From assembly GCA_934541105.1 (NCBI GenBank), contig CAKTDA010000006.1, positions 62,001 to 126,000 on the forward strand: a stretch of 64,000 nucleotides of DNA, read 5' to 3'. Below, in pieces: positions 43,440-53,086 of this stretch. The translations under genes and the position numbers were made by a program. The notes beneath the pieces are model-generated. The model saw nothing but the letters and a program-made list of their open reading frames with translations. It was not told the DNA's origin and searched no databases. Origin of the DNA: an uncultured Luteitalea sp. (lineage in GTDB: Bacteria; Acidobacteriota; Vicinamibacteria; Vicinamibacterales; Vicinamibacteraceae). How positions within the stretch are numbered: position 1 is the stretch's first letter; each line of letters begins with the position of its first letter.

Positions 43440-45233
43440 ATGACGAGAGCAGCGATCGCGTTGATGGTCCTGGCTGCGGCAGATCCGGCGGCGGGGCAGG
43501 CGTTGCGGCCGGAGTTCTCCGGGACGCAGGCGGTGATTGCCGCGGGGCGCACGTACACCGTCGAAGCCGGCGCCGAGCTGATCGCGATGGGCGGCACTGC
43601 GGTCGATGCCGGCGTGGCCGCGACGTTTGCCGCGGCCGTCGTCGAGATCTCGCACTTCGGGCTCGGTGGCGAGGCACCCATGGCCATCTACCTCGCGCGG
43701 ACCCGCGAGGTCGTCGTCATCAACGGACAGGGCACCGCGCCGCAGGCCGCATCGCCTGCCGCGTTCGCGAACCGTCGCGACATCCCGGGCAACGGGCCGC
43801 GTGCGGCGACGGTGCCGGCCGTCGTGGACGCGGCAGCGATCGCGTTGTCGCGGTACGGCACGCGCTCGCTCGGCGAGGTGCTCGCCCCAGCCATCCGCCT
43901 TGCGGACGGCTTCCCGATGTACCACTTCCTGAGCCGGTACCTCGCGAGCGAGCGTGCCGCCAACGAGGCCTGTGCCGACACGATGCGGGCCTATTACCCC
44001 GGCGGACGGGTCACCGCTGCCGGCGAGACGTTCAGGCAGCCCGACCTCGCCCGCACCCTGCGCATGCTTGCCGACGCCGAGCGCGCAGCCCTGCAGGCCG
44101 GCGCAACGCGTGAGCAGGCGATCACGGCTGCGCGCGATGCGTTCTACACGGGCGCTTTCGCCCGCCGACTGTCGGCGGCGGTGCGCGCCGCCGGCGGCCT
44201 GCTCACCGAGGCCGACCTCGCGGCGTACCACGGCAAGGTGGAGGCGCCGGTCACGACCACCTACCGGGGCTACACCGTGCACAAGGCCGGCCCGTGGAAC
44301 CAGGGCCCCGTGCTGCTCCAGACGCTCGACCTGCTCGAAGGCTTCGACCTGAAGGCCATGGGCCACCTCAGCGCCGACAGCATCCACGTGATCACCGAAG
44401 CCATGAAGCTCGCCTACGCGGATCGCGACAGGTACTACGGCGACCCGGACTTCGTCACGATACCCATGGCCGGGCTGTTGTCGAAGGCCTATGCCACCGA
44501 ACGGCGCGCGTTGATCGACGTCCGGCGCGCGAGCCTGGAACAGCGGCCAGGTGACCCGCCGGCAGCGGGCGGTCGCCCCGCCGAGACCGGACGGTCCGAA
44601 CGCGCGCCGGCTCGTGCCCCCGTCGTCGGGCGCGTCGGCGAGTCAGGCGACACGACGGCCATCGAGGTGGTGGACAAGGACGGCAACCTCTTCTCGGCGA
44701 CGCCCTCGTCTGGCTGGATGCTCGGCGGGGCCTTCATCGCGGGAGACACCGGCGTGCCCATGAGCAACCGCATGCAGGCGTTCAGGCTCGATCCCGACAG
44801 CCCCAACGTCGTCGCCGGCGGCAAGCGTCCACGCACGACGCTGACGCCGACGATCGTCACGCGAGGCGATGCGCCGTTCCTCGCGATCGGCACCCCGGGC
44901 GGCGACAGCCAGGACCAGCAGATCCTCCAGATCCTGCTCAACGTCATCGACTTCGGTCTGCCGCTGCAGGCCGCCGTGGACTCGCCGCGCTTCAACACGC
45001 TCTCGATCGAAAGCTCGTTCGGCGATCACCGGATCGAACCCGGCGTGCTGGAGATCGAGCGGAGCGTGCCCGAGAGCGTGCGCCGCGAGCTCGAGAGGCG
45101 CGGGCACGTGCTGCGGCTGCATCCCGTTGCCGCATACCCGACGGGCGTCGTCGCCGCAGGCGTGGATCCGGCGACAGGCCGGCTGCGCGGCGCCGCCGAC
45201 GTGCGGCGGGAGCGCGCCGTCGTCGCGTGGTAG
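43440..45233 (+). CDS. ggt: Gamma-glutamyltransferase (Ntn hydrolase)
   Basis: A 597-residue exported gamma-glutamyltranspeptidase, hydrolysing glutathione and transferring its glutamyl group. After a short signal peptide (MTRAAIALMVLAAADPAAGQ) comes the large-subunit start IAAGRTYTVEAGAELIAMGG. The autoprocessing site is at the Thr of DTTAIEVVDKDGN (T405 or T406), which becomes the N-terminal nucleophile of the small subunit. The oxyanion region follows in SATPSSGWMLGG, and the C-terminal AIGTPGGDSQDQQILQ is typical. The ATG at 43440 is preceded by GAGG ten bases upstream. It is divergent from the ABC exporter genes. Confidence 0.92.
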   Translation: MTRAAIALMVLAAADPAAGQALRPEFSGTQAVIAAGRTYTVEAGAELIAMGGTAVDAGVAATFAAAVVEISHFGLGGEAPMAIYLARTREVVVINGQGTAPQAASPAAFANRRDIPGNGPRAATVPAVVDAAAIALSRYGTRSLGEVLAPAIRLADGFPMYHFLSRYLASERAANEACADTMRAYYPGGRVTAAGETFRQPDLARTLRMLADAERAALQAGATREQAITAARDAFYTGAFARRLSAAVRAAGGLLTEADLAAYHGKVEAPVTTTYRGYTVHKAGPWNQGPVLLQTLDLLEGFDLKAMGHLSADSIHVITEAMKLAYADRDRYYGDPDFVTIPMAGLLSKAYATERRALIDVRRASLEQRPGDPPAAGGRPAETGRSERAPARAPVVGRVGESGDTTAIEVVDKDGNLFSATPSSGWMLGGAFIAGDTGVPMSNRMQAFRLDPDSPNVVAGGKRPRTTLTPTIVTRGDAPFLAIGTPGGDSQDQQILQILLNVIDFGLPLQAAVDSPRFNTLSIESSFGDHRIEPGVLEIERSVPESVRRELERRGHVLRLHPVAAYPTGVVAAGVDPATGRLRGAADVRRERAVVAW

Positions 45234-45268
45234 TTCACCCGATCGGCCCCTCCTGCCGATAGGCGATC

Positions 45269-47760
45269 ATGCGCTGGTCCGCCCGACTCCTCCTTGCCCT
45301 CGCGGTGCTCGGCGCGTCGGTGCCCGGCGCCATCGCCCAGCCGACCGGTCCGCTGCCCCAACCGCTGCCGCTGTTTCCCGCCGACAACTGGTGGAACGTG
45401 GACGTCAGCCAGGCGCCGGTGGACCCCGCGAGCGCCGCCTTCATCGCGTGGGTGGCGAACGGGCGCGACCTGCGGCTGCGACAGGACTGGGGTGCGTCCG
45501 CGGGTGATCCGTCGGACCCGACCGCGGCGTGGGGCATGCCGTACGTCAGCGTGCCCGGGACGCAGCCGCGCGTGCCCGTGACCTGGGTGGCGTATGGCGA
45601 CGAGAGCGACGACGGCGCACCGGGACGCCCGCCTGGCTATCCCATCCCCGTCGAGGCCCGGACCGTGCCCGGCTACGTCGAGGGTGGCCAGCCGGCGAAC
45701 ATCGACCCCGGCGGCGATCGGCACCTGATCCTCGTCGACCGCGACAACCGCCTGCTCTACGAACTGTATCGGGCACACTGGAACAGCGGCGCGCAGCGCT
45801 GGGAAGCGGAGTCTGGTGCGGTGTTCGACATGACCCGCAACGACCGGCGTCCCGATGGCTGGACGAGTGCCGACGCGGCCGGACTCGCCATCATGCCCGG
45901 CCTCGTGCGCTACGACGAGATGTTCGGCACCGAGCCGATTCGCCACGCGCTCCGCATGACGGTACGCGCGACAAACGGGTATGTGTTCCCGGCATCGCAC
46001 CGCGCCGGACGCACCGTCGGCGCACTCCCGATGGGCGCAAGGCTCCGTCTCAAGGCCGGCGTGGACATCTCGATGCACCCGCCACACGTGCAACGCCTGC
46101 TGCAGGCGATGAAGACGTACGGCCTCATCGTTGCCGACAACGGCTCGGACATGTACGTCACGGGCACGAACGACTCGCGCTGGACGCCGCACATGAGCGG
46201 CATCGCCAGCGCGATCCGCACGATACGCGTGACCGACTTCGAAGTCGTCACCCTCGGATGGCAGCCGCCACCGATGCCAGTGGACGCCGACAACGACGGC
46301 CTGCGCGACGACTGGGAGCGTGAGTTCGGGCTCGACCCCACGCGCGCGGATGGCGACGATGGGCCAACCGGCGATCCGGATGGCGACGGCATCCCGAACG
46401 CGGCCGAACAGGATGCCGGCACCCATCCGCGCGGCCGCTTCATGCGACTGCTCGCCGAAGGCATACGCGGCAACACCTTCAACACGCGCATCGCCCTTGC
46501 CAACCCGACGACCGTGAGCGCCGCCGTGCAGCTCCGCTTCGAGCGCGACGACAAGGTCGTGGTGCGAACGACGCGGCAGGTGCCGGCCTTGCAGCGCGCC
46601 ACCGTGGACACGTCGGCGATCGCCGACCTCGACGGCCACGCGTTTGCGACCGTGGTCGAGTCCAATCAACTCGTGGCGGTCGATCGCCTCGTGCAGTGGG
46701 GCGATGGGCGCGGCAGCCATGCCGAGCACGGCCTGCCCGGCGCCTCGACGGAGTGGTACTTCGCCGAAGGCGCCACCTACACGGGGTTCGACCTGTTCTA
46801 CCTGCTCCAGAATCCGGGCGATACCACGGCCCGCGTGACGCTGACCTACCTGCGCGAGCCGCCGCTGCCGCCGCTCGTCCGCGAGCACGTGGTGCCCCCC
46901 CACTCGCGGCACACCGTGTGGGTCAACGAGGATGAGGCCGGGCCCGACACGCCTGCGACAGGCGCGGCATCGTCGGCGGTGATCGTGTCGGACGTGCCGA
47001 TCGTCGCCGAGCGCGCGATGTACAGATCGGTGCCGGGCTGGTTCGAGGCCGGCCACGCGAGCGCGGGTGCGACGATGCCGCGAACCACGTGGTTCTTTGC
47101 CGAGGGCCACACAGGGCCGATGTTCGAGCAGTACCTGCTCGTCGGCAATCCGTCGGACGCGCCGGTGCCCATCCGGGTCACCTACCTGCTGCCGGATGGA
47201 CCGACACCGCCCGTGCGGCACACCGTGGCCGCGCGCAGCCGGGTACCGTGCTCGTCAACGACGAGACGCCGGCGCCCGGCATCTCGCTCGCATCGACGGC
47301 CGTGTCGATGGTTGTCGAGGCGGATGCGCCCGTCGTGGCCGAACGAGCGATGTGGTGGCCGGGGTCGGCGGCGACGTGGCGCGAGGCGCACGCGAGCTTC
47401 GGTGCCGAGAGCGCCTGCACGCGCTGGGCCGTGGCCGAGGGCGAATGGACAAGCGGCGTCGAGACCTACGTGCTCGTCGCGAACACGGGCAGCGTGAACA
47501 CGACCATCCGGGCGACGCTGCTGCGCGAGGGCGGTCCGCCGCTCGTGGCCGACGTGGCCGTCACGGCCGGTGCACGGCAGAACGTCGACATCGCCAGCTT
47601 GTTCCCGTCCGCGATTGGCTCACGGTTCGGCATGCTCGTCGAGCCGGCACCCGGGGCGTCGCCTGCTCCGCTCGTCGTGGAGTGGGCGATCTATGCCGAC
47701 AGCGGCGGTGTGCGCTGGGGTGCGGGCGCCTCCGCGCTCGGCACCTGCCTTGCGCCATAG
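45269..47760 (+). CDS. Large exported protein with Ca-binding and DUF5719-like repeats, frameshifted
   Basis: Exported protein of about 830 residues, read in two frames. Frame one starts at 45269 with a signal peptide (cleavage near GAIAQ), a globular N-domain of about 310 residues with NWWNVDVSQAPVD, then acidic calcium-binding-type repeats DADNDGLRDDWEREFGLDP and GDPDGDGIPNAAEQ (about 335-380). DUF5719-like beta-sandwich repeats follow, each with an EWYFAEG or TWFFAEG signature. Around 47241-47246 (GGGTAC) the frame is lost; it resumes one frame over with TVLVNDETPAPGIS and ends at 47760. One missing base near 47244 would restore continuity. The break could be a sequencing error or a real mutation that would delete the last 170 residues. 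Confidence 0.8.
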
Positions 47761-47766
47761 GTAAGG

Positions 47767-47840
47767 CTCGGCCTTCGTCGTTCGCCCGTCGGCCTTCGTC
47801 GTTTGGCCGTCTGCCTTCGTCGTTCGCCCGTCGGCCTTCG
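47767..47840 (+). repeat. 21-bp tandem repeat, 3.5 copies
   Basis: Period of 21 bases, unit CGTCGGCCTTCGTCGTTCGCC with one to three changes per copy, just after the large exported gene and before the exonuclease promoter. A single related unit (GCCTTCGTCATCTGGCCGTCGG) follows the ABC operon at 56138. Confidence 0.85.
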
Positions 47841-47871
47841 AGAACCCTCGTCGCCCACGACGGACGCGACG

Positions 47872-47877
47872 CATAAT
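47872..47877 (+). promoter_or_regulatory. -10 element of a leaderless promoter for the exonuclease gene
   Basis: CATAAT ending five bases before the GTG at 47883, so the transcript would begin at about that codon. This decides the choice of the GTG over the ATG codons at 47892 and 47895. Confidence 0.45.
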
Positions 47878-47882
47878 CGGGT

Positions 47883-48881
47883 GTGAGCGCGATGATGCTC
47901 GTCAGTACACCCGATGGACTGGCGTGCCCACCCGGTGGGTTCCATGTGGACCCCGCGGGAGCCGTCGATCTCGCGGTCGTCACGCATGCGCACGCCGACC
48001 ACGCGCGCCCCGGCTCACGACGCTACGTCTGCGCGGCGCCAGGCGTCGCCGTCCTGCGCAGGCGCCTGGGCCCTGATGCGGTGATCGAGCCGTGGGCGTA
48101 TGGTGAGCGGCGCACGCTCGGGCGCGTCGACGTGTCGCTGCATCCGGCCGGCCACGTGATCGGTTCGTCGCAGGTGCGTGTGGCGTCAGGCGGCGAGGTG
48201 TGGGTCGTCTCGGGCGACTACAAGCGCGACGCCGATCCGACCTGCGACGCCTTCGAGATCGTCCCCTGCGACACGTTCGTCACCGAGGCGACGTTCGCGC
48301 TGCCCATCTACCGCTGGCCGCCCGTCGGCGACGTCCTCGACGAGATGCGGGACTGGATTGCCGGCAACCGCGCGAGCGGACGGCCGTCGATCCTGTTCGC
48401 CTACAGCCTCGGCAAGGCGCAGCGCCTGCTTGCGTCGATTGCCGACGCGATCGACGAGCCGCCACTGGCGCACGGCGCGGTGGTAGCCATGACCGAGGCA
48501 TGCCGCGAGGGCGGCGTCGCGCTGCCGCCTGTCGATCCGGTGCTCGACGCGACGCGCGGCGCTGCCACACGCGGGCGCGTCGTGCTCGCCCCGCCGTCGG
48601 CCATCAACACGCCGTGGCTGAAGCGGTTCCCCGACGCCGCAACGGCCATGGTGTCGGGCTGGATGCGCGTGCGCGGGGCCCGGCGCTGGAAGGGCGTCGA
48701 TCGCGGCTTCGTGATCTCGGACCACGCCGACTGGCCGGCGCTGCTCGACACGATCGACGCCACCGGCTGCCGCCGCGTGCTGGCCACGCACGGGTATGCG
48801 GAAGTCCTGGCCCGCACCTGTGCCGCGCGCGGGCTCGCGGCCGGACTGCTCGACGCCGGCGTCAGCGGTGAGGAGGCGTAA
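47883..48881 (+). CDS. Ligase-associated DNA exonuclease (MBL/beta-CASP fold)
   Basis: A 332-residue metallo-beta-lactamase-fold nuclease of the ligase-associated exonuclease family (TIGR04122). The metal motif is T-H35-A-H-A-D-H40 in AVVTHAHADHARPGS, then HPAGHVIGSSQVRV, SGDYKRDADPTCD, and the beta-CASP-type FAYSLGKAQRLL and FVISDHADWPALL. These enzymes are usually encoded beside an ATP-dependent ligase and an Lhr-like helicase in a DNA-repair unit. Here the ligase follows 5 bases downstream; the helicase is missing. The GTG start is supported by the adjacent -10 element. Confidence 0.93.
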   Translation: MSAMMLVSTPDGLACPPGGFHVDPAGAVDLAVVTHAHADHARPGSRRYVCAAPGVAVLRRRLGPDAVIEPWAYGERRTLGRVDVSLHPAGHVIGSSQVRVASGGEVWVVSGDYKRDADPTCDAFEIVPCDTFVTEATFALPIYRWPPVGDVLDEMRDWIAGNRASGRPSILFAYSLGKAQRLLASIADAIDEPPLAHGAVVAMTEACREGGVALPPVDPVLDATRGAATRGRVVLAPPSAINTPWLKRFPDAATAMVSGWMRVRGARRWKGVDRGFVISDHADWPALLDTIDATGCRRVLATHGYAEVLARTCAARGLAAGLLDAGVSGEEA

Positions 48882-48886
48882 GCGAC

Positions 48887-50476
48887 ATGCAACGCTTCTC
48901 GCGACTCTACGCCGCGCTTGACCGGACGACGTCCACGAACGCCAAGGTCTCGGCCATGGAGGCGTACTTCCGCGAGGCGCCGCCCGAGGATGCCGCGTGG
49001 GCGGTGTACTTCCTCGCAGGACGCCGCCTGCTGCGCCTGCTCCCGAGCAGGCTGCTGCGCGAGTGGACGATCGAGGCCGCCGGCATCGATCCGTGGCTGC
49101 TCGAGGAGTCGTACGCCGCCGTGGGCGACGTGGCCGAGACGATCGCGCTGCTCCTCGATGCCGTCCCGCCCGAGGGCGACGACCGCGCGGTGCCGCTGCA
49201 CGCGTGGATCGAGGATCGCCTCGAAGGCCTGCGCGACAAGCCGCCCGATGCGCAGCGTCAGGACGTGCTGCACTGGTGGCGCAGCCTGCCGTCCTTCGAG
49301 CGGTTCCTCCTGAACAAGCTGCTGACGGGCGAGATGCGCGTCGGCGTCTCGCAGACGCTCGTCGTGCGCGCCCTCGCCAGCGTCGCCGGAGTCGGCACCG
49401 ACGTCATGGCCCACCGGCTGATGGGCCAGTGGAGCCCGTCGGCGGCCGCGTTCACGGCGCTCATGGCTCCCGACGCGGCGCGAGACGACGACTCGCGGCC
49501 GTATCCGTTCTGTCTCGCGTACCCGTTGGAGCAGCCGGTCGAGGCGATCGGCCCGCGCAGCGACTGGCAGGTCGAGTGGAAGTGGGACGGCATCCGCGCG
49601 CAGCTGATCCGGCGGGCTGGCACGACGTTCCTGTGGTCGCGCGGCGAGGAGGTGATCACGGAACGGTTCCCGGAGATCGTCGCCGCGGCCGCCACGCTTC
49701 CCGACGGCACCGTGCTCGACGGCGAGGTGCTGGCATGGCGCGACGATGCGCCCCTTGCGTTTGCGTCGCTGCAACTGCGCATCGGCCGGCGGAACCTCAC
49801 GCGCCAGGCCCTTGCTGCGGCGCCAGCCGCATTCATGGCGTACGACCTGATCGAGCACGAGAGCACGGACACGCGCCAGGTGCCACTGTCGGAGCGTCGC
49901 GGCAGACTCGAGACGCTCGTCGCCACGCACGCACCGGGCCTGCGCCTCTCCCCGCTCGTCGCCGAGCCGACGTGGGAGGCCCTGGCCGCGTTGCGCGAGG
50001 AATCACGAGCCCGCGGCGTCGAGGGCTACTTGCTCAAGCGCCTCGACTCGCCGTACGGCACCGGGCGGCGCAAGGGCGACTGGTGGAAGTGGAAGGTGGA
50101 CCCGTTCTCGGTCGATGCCGTCCTCGTGTACGCGCAGCCGGGGAATGGCCGCCGCGCCACCCTCTACACCGACTACACGTTCGCCCTCTGGAAGGACGGC
50201 GAGCTGGTGCCCGTCGCCAAGGCGTACTCGGGGCTGTCGAACGAGGAGATCGAGCAGGTCGACGCGTGGGTGCGCGCCAACACCATCGAGAAGTTCGGTC
50301 CCGTCAGGCGCGTCGTGCCCGCGCACGTGTTCGAGATTGCCTTCGAGCACGTGCAGCGATCGACGCGGCACAAGAGCGGCGTCGCCGTACGCTTCCCGCG
50401 CATCGCGCGGTGGCGGCAGGACAAGCGCGCCGAGGACGCCGATGCGATCGACGCCCTCGAGGCGCTCATCAGGTGA
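48887..50476 (+). CDS. ATP-dependent DNA ligase
   Basis: A 529-residue ATP-dependent DNA ligase of the type paired with the MBL exonuclease. The N-terminal 200 residues form the ligase DNA-binding domain (LTGEMRVGVSQTLVVRAL). The nucleotidyltransferase core has motif I with K232 in VEWKWDGIRAQ, motif III around FLWSRGEEVITERFPE, motif IIIa in LDGEVLAW, motif IV GVEGYLLKR and motif V WWKWKVDP. The OB-fold domain ends in KSGVAVRFPRIARWRQDK. It seals nicks using ATP. The operon with the exonuclease suggests a role in double-strand break or stationary-phase repair. No Ku gene is in the window. Confidence 0.94.
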   Translation: MQRFSRLYAALDRTTSTNAKVSAMEAYFREAPPEDAAWAVYFLAGRRLLRLLPSRLLREWTIEAAGIDPWLLEESYAAVGDVAETIALLLDAVPPEGDDRAVPLHAWIEDRLEGLRDKPPDAQRQDVLHWWRSLPSFERFLLNKLLTGEMRVGVSQTLVVRALASVAGVGTDVMAHRLMGQWSPSAAAFTALMAPDAARDDDSRPYPFCLAYPLEQPVEAIGPRSDWQVEWKWDGIRAQLIRRAGTTFLWSRGEEVITERFPEIVAAAATLPDGTVLDGEVLAWRDDAPLAFASLQLRIGRRNLTRQALAAAPAAFMAYDLIEHESTDTRQVPLSERRGRLETLVATHAPGLRLSPLVAEPTWEALAALREESRARGVEGYLLKRLDSPYGTGRRKGDWWKWKVDPFSVDAVLVYAQPGNGRRATLYTDYTFALWKDGELVPVAKAYSGLSNEEIEQVDAWVRANTIEKFGPVRRVVPAHVFEIAFEHVQRSTRHKSGVAVRFPRIARWRQDKRAEDADAIDALEALIR

Positions 50477-50486
50477 CCGGAATCCC

Positions 50487-51071
50487 CTACTGCTTGATCA
50501 GCTCGAGCTCCAGGGTCACCTTCACCTCGTCGCCGACGACGACGCCGCCGCCGTCCATGGCGCGGCTCCAGCTGACGCCGTAGTCCTTGCGGTTGAGCGT
50601 CGTGGTCGCCGTCGCGCCGATGCGCTGGCTGTTCTGCACCGTCACCGGATCGGTCGGTCCCTCGACGTCGAGCGCGACCTCCTTCGTCGTGCCGCGCATC
50701 GTGAGGTCGCCAATCAGGCGGAACCTGCCCTTGCCCTGCGGCTCGGCGCGCTTGCTCTTGAAGGTGATCGTCGGGTGACCGGCCGCATCGAAGAAGTCCG
50801 GGCTCTTCAGGTGCGCGTCGCGCTTCTCGTTGTTGGTCGTGATCGTCGTCGTGTCGATGGTGGCCTCGGCCGAGACCCCGCCGATGTTCGTGCCGTCGTA
50901 CACGATCGTGCCTTCGAGCTTGCCGAACGACCCCTTCACGTTGCTGACCATCATGTGGCGCACCGCGAACGCCGCGGTGGAGTGGGCCGGGTCGATCTTC
51001 CAGGTCTGGGCAGCGGCCGGGGTGGCGAGCAGGGCGACCGTGGCGCAGGCAATGGCAAGGCGAGCGAGCAT
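50487..51071 (-). CDS. YceI-family periplasmic protein
   Basis: A 194-residue exported lipocalin-like protein of the YceI family, which binds polyisoprenoids or similar lipids in the periplasm. A signal peptide (cleavage near PAAAQ) is followed by the family start TWKIDPAHSTAAFAVRHMMVSNVKG, then LKSPDFFDAAGHPTITFKS and LTMRGTTKEVALDVE. It has GGGAG eight bases before its ATG. Convergent with the DNA ligase gene, 10 bases between stops. Confidence 0.93.
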   Translation of the reverse strand: MLARLAIACATVALLATPAAAQTWKIDPAHSTAAFAVRHMMVSNVKGSFGKLEGTIVYDGTNIGGVSAEATIDTTTITTNNEKRDAHLKSPDFFDAAGHPTITFKSKRAEPQGKGRFRLIGDLTMRGTTKEVALDVEGPTDPVTVQNSQRIGATATTTLNRKDYGVSWSRAMDGGGVVVGDEVKVTLELELIKQ

Positions 51072-51158
51072 CAGGAAACTCCCGGGGGATTGCTGCCCCC
51101 ACAGAAAGGGTGATCAGGTTCGAACGGCGGCACTCTGCCGTGCGTGATATCCGGTAAA

Positions 51159-51172
51159 GACGCCGGGGCGTC
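51159..51172 (-). terminator. Possible terminator hairpin after msrC
   Basis: GACGCCGGGGCGTC forms a short GC stem with a 4-base loop about 36 bases after the msrC stop, followed on the minus strand by TTTACC. The T-run is short, so the assignment is weak. Confidence 0.35.
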
Positions 51173-51207
51173 GCCGGGCATTACGAATCGCCGCAGCGGC
51201 CACTCGA

Positions 51208-51708
51208 CTATGACAGGGTTCCCCAGTCGGTCCGGTCCTCGAGCACGCGCATGCACGACTCGAAGCCTGCCCGATCGGCTTCCGAGAAGCGCCTGACGCG
51301 CGGGCTGTCGAGATCGAGGACGCCGATGACCCGGCCCAGGTGGCGGATGGGCACGACCAGTTCGGACCTCGACGCGCTGTCGCAGGCGATGTGGCCGGGA
51401 AATGCGGCAACGTCCTCGACGAGGACGGACGCGTCCCGGGCGACCGCGGTGCCGCACACCCCACGGCCGACGGCGATGCGCACACAGGCGGGCTTCCCCT
51501 GGAACGGTCCGAGCACGAGCTCGTCGTCGCTCCGACGCAGGTAGAATCCCGCCCAGTTCAAGTCAGGCGTGGTGTGCCAGATCAATGCCGCGGCGTTCGC
51601 GAGGTTGGCGATGGCGTCGCGTTCGTCGCCGATCAGCGCCTCGATCTGCGCGCGCAGGTCCTCGTGGAACCGCGTGCCCTGCGCGTCGAGGGTGGGGACG
51701 TGGAACAT
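51208..51708 (-). CDS. msrC: Free methionine-(R)-sulfoxide reductase (GAF domain)
   Basis: A 166-residue GAF-domain reductase of free methionine-R-sulfoxide. All three conserved cysteines are present: C75 and C85 in GKPACVRIAVGRGVCG, and C109 in GHIACDSASRSELVVP. The N-terminal NLANAAALIWHTTPDLNWAGFYL is typical. Cytoplasmic; thioredoxin is the usual reductant. The ATG at 51708 is the family start; the open frame continues upstream only as antisense of the export operon. It repairs oxidised methionine; YceI downstream is also stress-linked in some bacteria. Confidence 0.92.
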   Translation of the reverse strand: MFHVPTLDAQGTRFHEDLRAQIEALIGDERDAIANLANAAALIWHTTPDLNWAGFYLRRSDDELVLGPFQGKPACVRIAVGRGVCGTAVARDASVLVEDVAAFPGHIACDSASRSELVVPIRHLGRVIGVLDLDSPRVRRFSEADRAGFESCMRVLEDRTDWGTLS

Positions 51709-51853
51709 TCCACGAGCATAGCGAAGCCGGCCGGGCGCGTCGATGCGGCCGGCGTCGGCCCCCTGGCGTGGTCCACCTGTCAGTTGCCGGGGACGCGCGT
51801 CGTTTCGCCGATGACCGGCGAACCCCGCCGGCCCCTCACCGTATGAGTGTCCC

Positions 51854-53086
51854 GTGAACGATCTCCGCACCGACCTCGCCTCGCTCAAGCTCGACCGTGA
51901 CGACCGTCGCGGGGCATCGGGCCGCTCGTGGCGCTTGATTGCCATCCTGCTCCTTGCCATCGCCATCGGTGCCGGTGCGTGGTACTGGCAGCGCCCGTCG
52001 GCCGTGAAGGTCAAGACCACTGTCGTCGTGACGCGCACGAGCGGTGCAGGCGCGGGAGACGAGGCCGTGCTCAATGCGTCCGGATACGTCACCGCGCGGC
52101 GGCGGGCCACGGTGTCGTCGCGCATCACGGGCAAGGTCGTCGACATCGACGTCGAGGAGGGCATGTCGGTGGCGAAGGGCCAGATCCTCGCGCGGCTCGA
52201 CGACTCGACGGCGCGGGCGATGCTGCAGCTCGCCGAGGCGCAGCTCGGGGCGGCCCGCGCGCAGTTGCTCGAGACCGAGGTCCGCATCCGAGAGGCCGAA
52301 CTCGCGTTCGGGCGCCAGCAGCGCCTCGCGAAGGAGGGCGTCGTCGCGGCCGCGGATCTCGACACGGCCACCGCGCAGCTCGACGCGCTCCGCGCCAGGC
52401 TCCAGGCGTCGCGCCAGGACGTCGCGGTCGCCGAGCGGCAGGTGGTGCTGCGCCGCACCGACCTCGAGGACACGATCATCCGGGCGCCGTTCAGCGGCCG
52501 TGCGGTCTCGAAGGACGCCCAGCCGGGCGAGATGATCTCGCCGGTCTCGGCCGGCGGCGGGTTCACGCGCACGGGCATCTGCACGATCGTCGACATGACG
52601 TCGCTCGAGATCGAGGTCGACGTCAACGAGAGCTACATCACGCGCGTGTCGGACGGCCAGCCGGTGCGTGCGGTGCTCGACGCCTATCCCGACTTGTCGA
52701 TTCCGGCACACGTGATCACGACGGTGCCGACTGCCGACCGGCAGAAGGCCACCGTGCTCGTGCGCATCGGGTTCGACGACCTCGACCCGCGCGTGCTGCC
52801 CGAGATGGGGGTCAAGGTCACATTCCTGAAGCCGGACGTCGCCGCGGAAGGGCCCGCGGAACCGGCGACGCTCTGGGTGCCGTCGGCCGCGGTGCGTCGC
52901 GACGAGAGCCAGCCGTACGTCTACATGGCCGCTGCCGGCCGCGCCACGCGGCGCGCCGTGCAGGTGGGCCGCACCCGTGGCACCGACGTCGAGATCCAGT
53001 CCGGGCTCTCGGCCGGTGATCGCGTCATCGTCGGTGCACCGGACGGCCTTGCCGACGGGAGCGCCATCGAGGAGGAAGGCCGCTGA
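51854..53086 (+). CDS. Membrane fusion protein of an ABC exporter (HlyD/MacA-like)
   Basis: A 410-residue periplasmic adaptor anchored by one N-terminal helix (about 27-45). The lipoyl half-motifs SRITGKVVDIDVEEGMSVAKGQ (about 96-117) and IIRAPFSGRAV (about 211-221) flank a coiled-coil hairpin rich in Ala, Glu and Arg; a beta-barrel and membrane-proximal domain follow. The GTG start has no ATG alternative close by. The stop overlaps the ATPase start (TGATG). With the next three genes it makes a MacAB-like tripartite efflux or lipoprotein-handling system; the outer-membrane component is not encoded here. Confidence 0.92.
   Translation: MNDLRTDLASLKLDRDDRRGASGRSWRLIAILLLAIAIGAGAWYWQRPSAVKVKTTVVVTRTSGAGAGDEAVLNASGYVTARRRATVSSRITGKVVDIDVEEGMSVAKGQILARLDDSTARAMLQLAEAQLGAARAQLLETEVRIREAELAFGRQQRLAKEGVVAAADLDTATAQLDALRARLQASRQDVAVAERQVVLRRTDLEDTIIRAPFSGRAVSKDAQPGEMISPVSAGGGFTRTGICTIVDMTSLEIEVDVNESYITRVSDGQPVRAVLDAYPDLSIPAHVITTVPTADRQKATVLVRIGFDDLDPRVLPEMGVKVTFLKPDVAAEGPAEPATLWVPSAAVRRDESQPYVYMAAAGRATRRAVQVGRTRGTDVEIQSGLSAGDRVIVGAPDGLADGSAIEEEGR

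Noticed and set aside
43332..44387. N-terminal extension of the ABC ATPase by 350 codons
   Set aside because: Antisense to gamma-glutamyltransferase; ABC ATPases of this type start right before the first strand, as at 43331.
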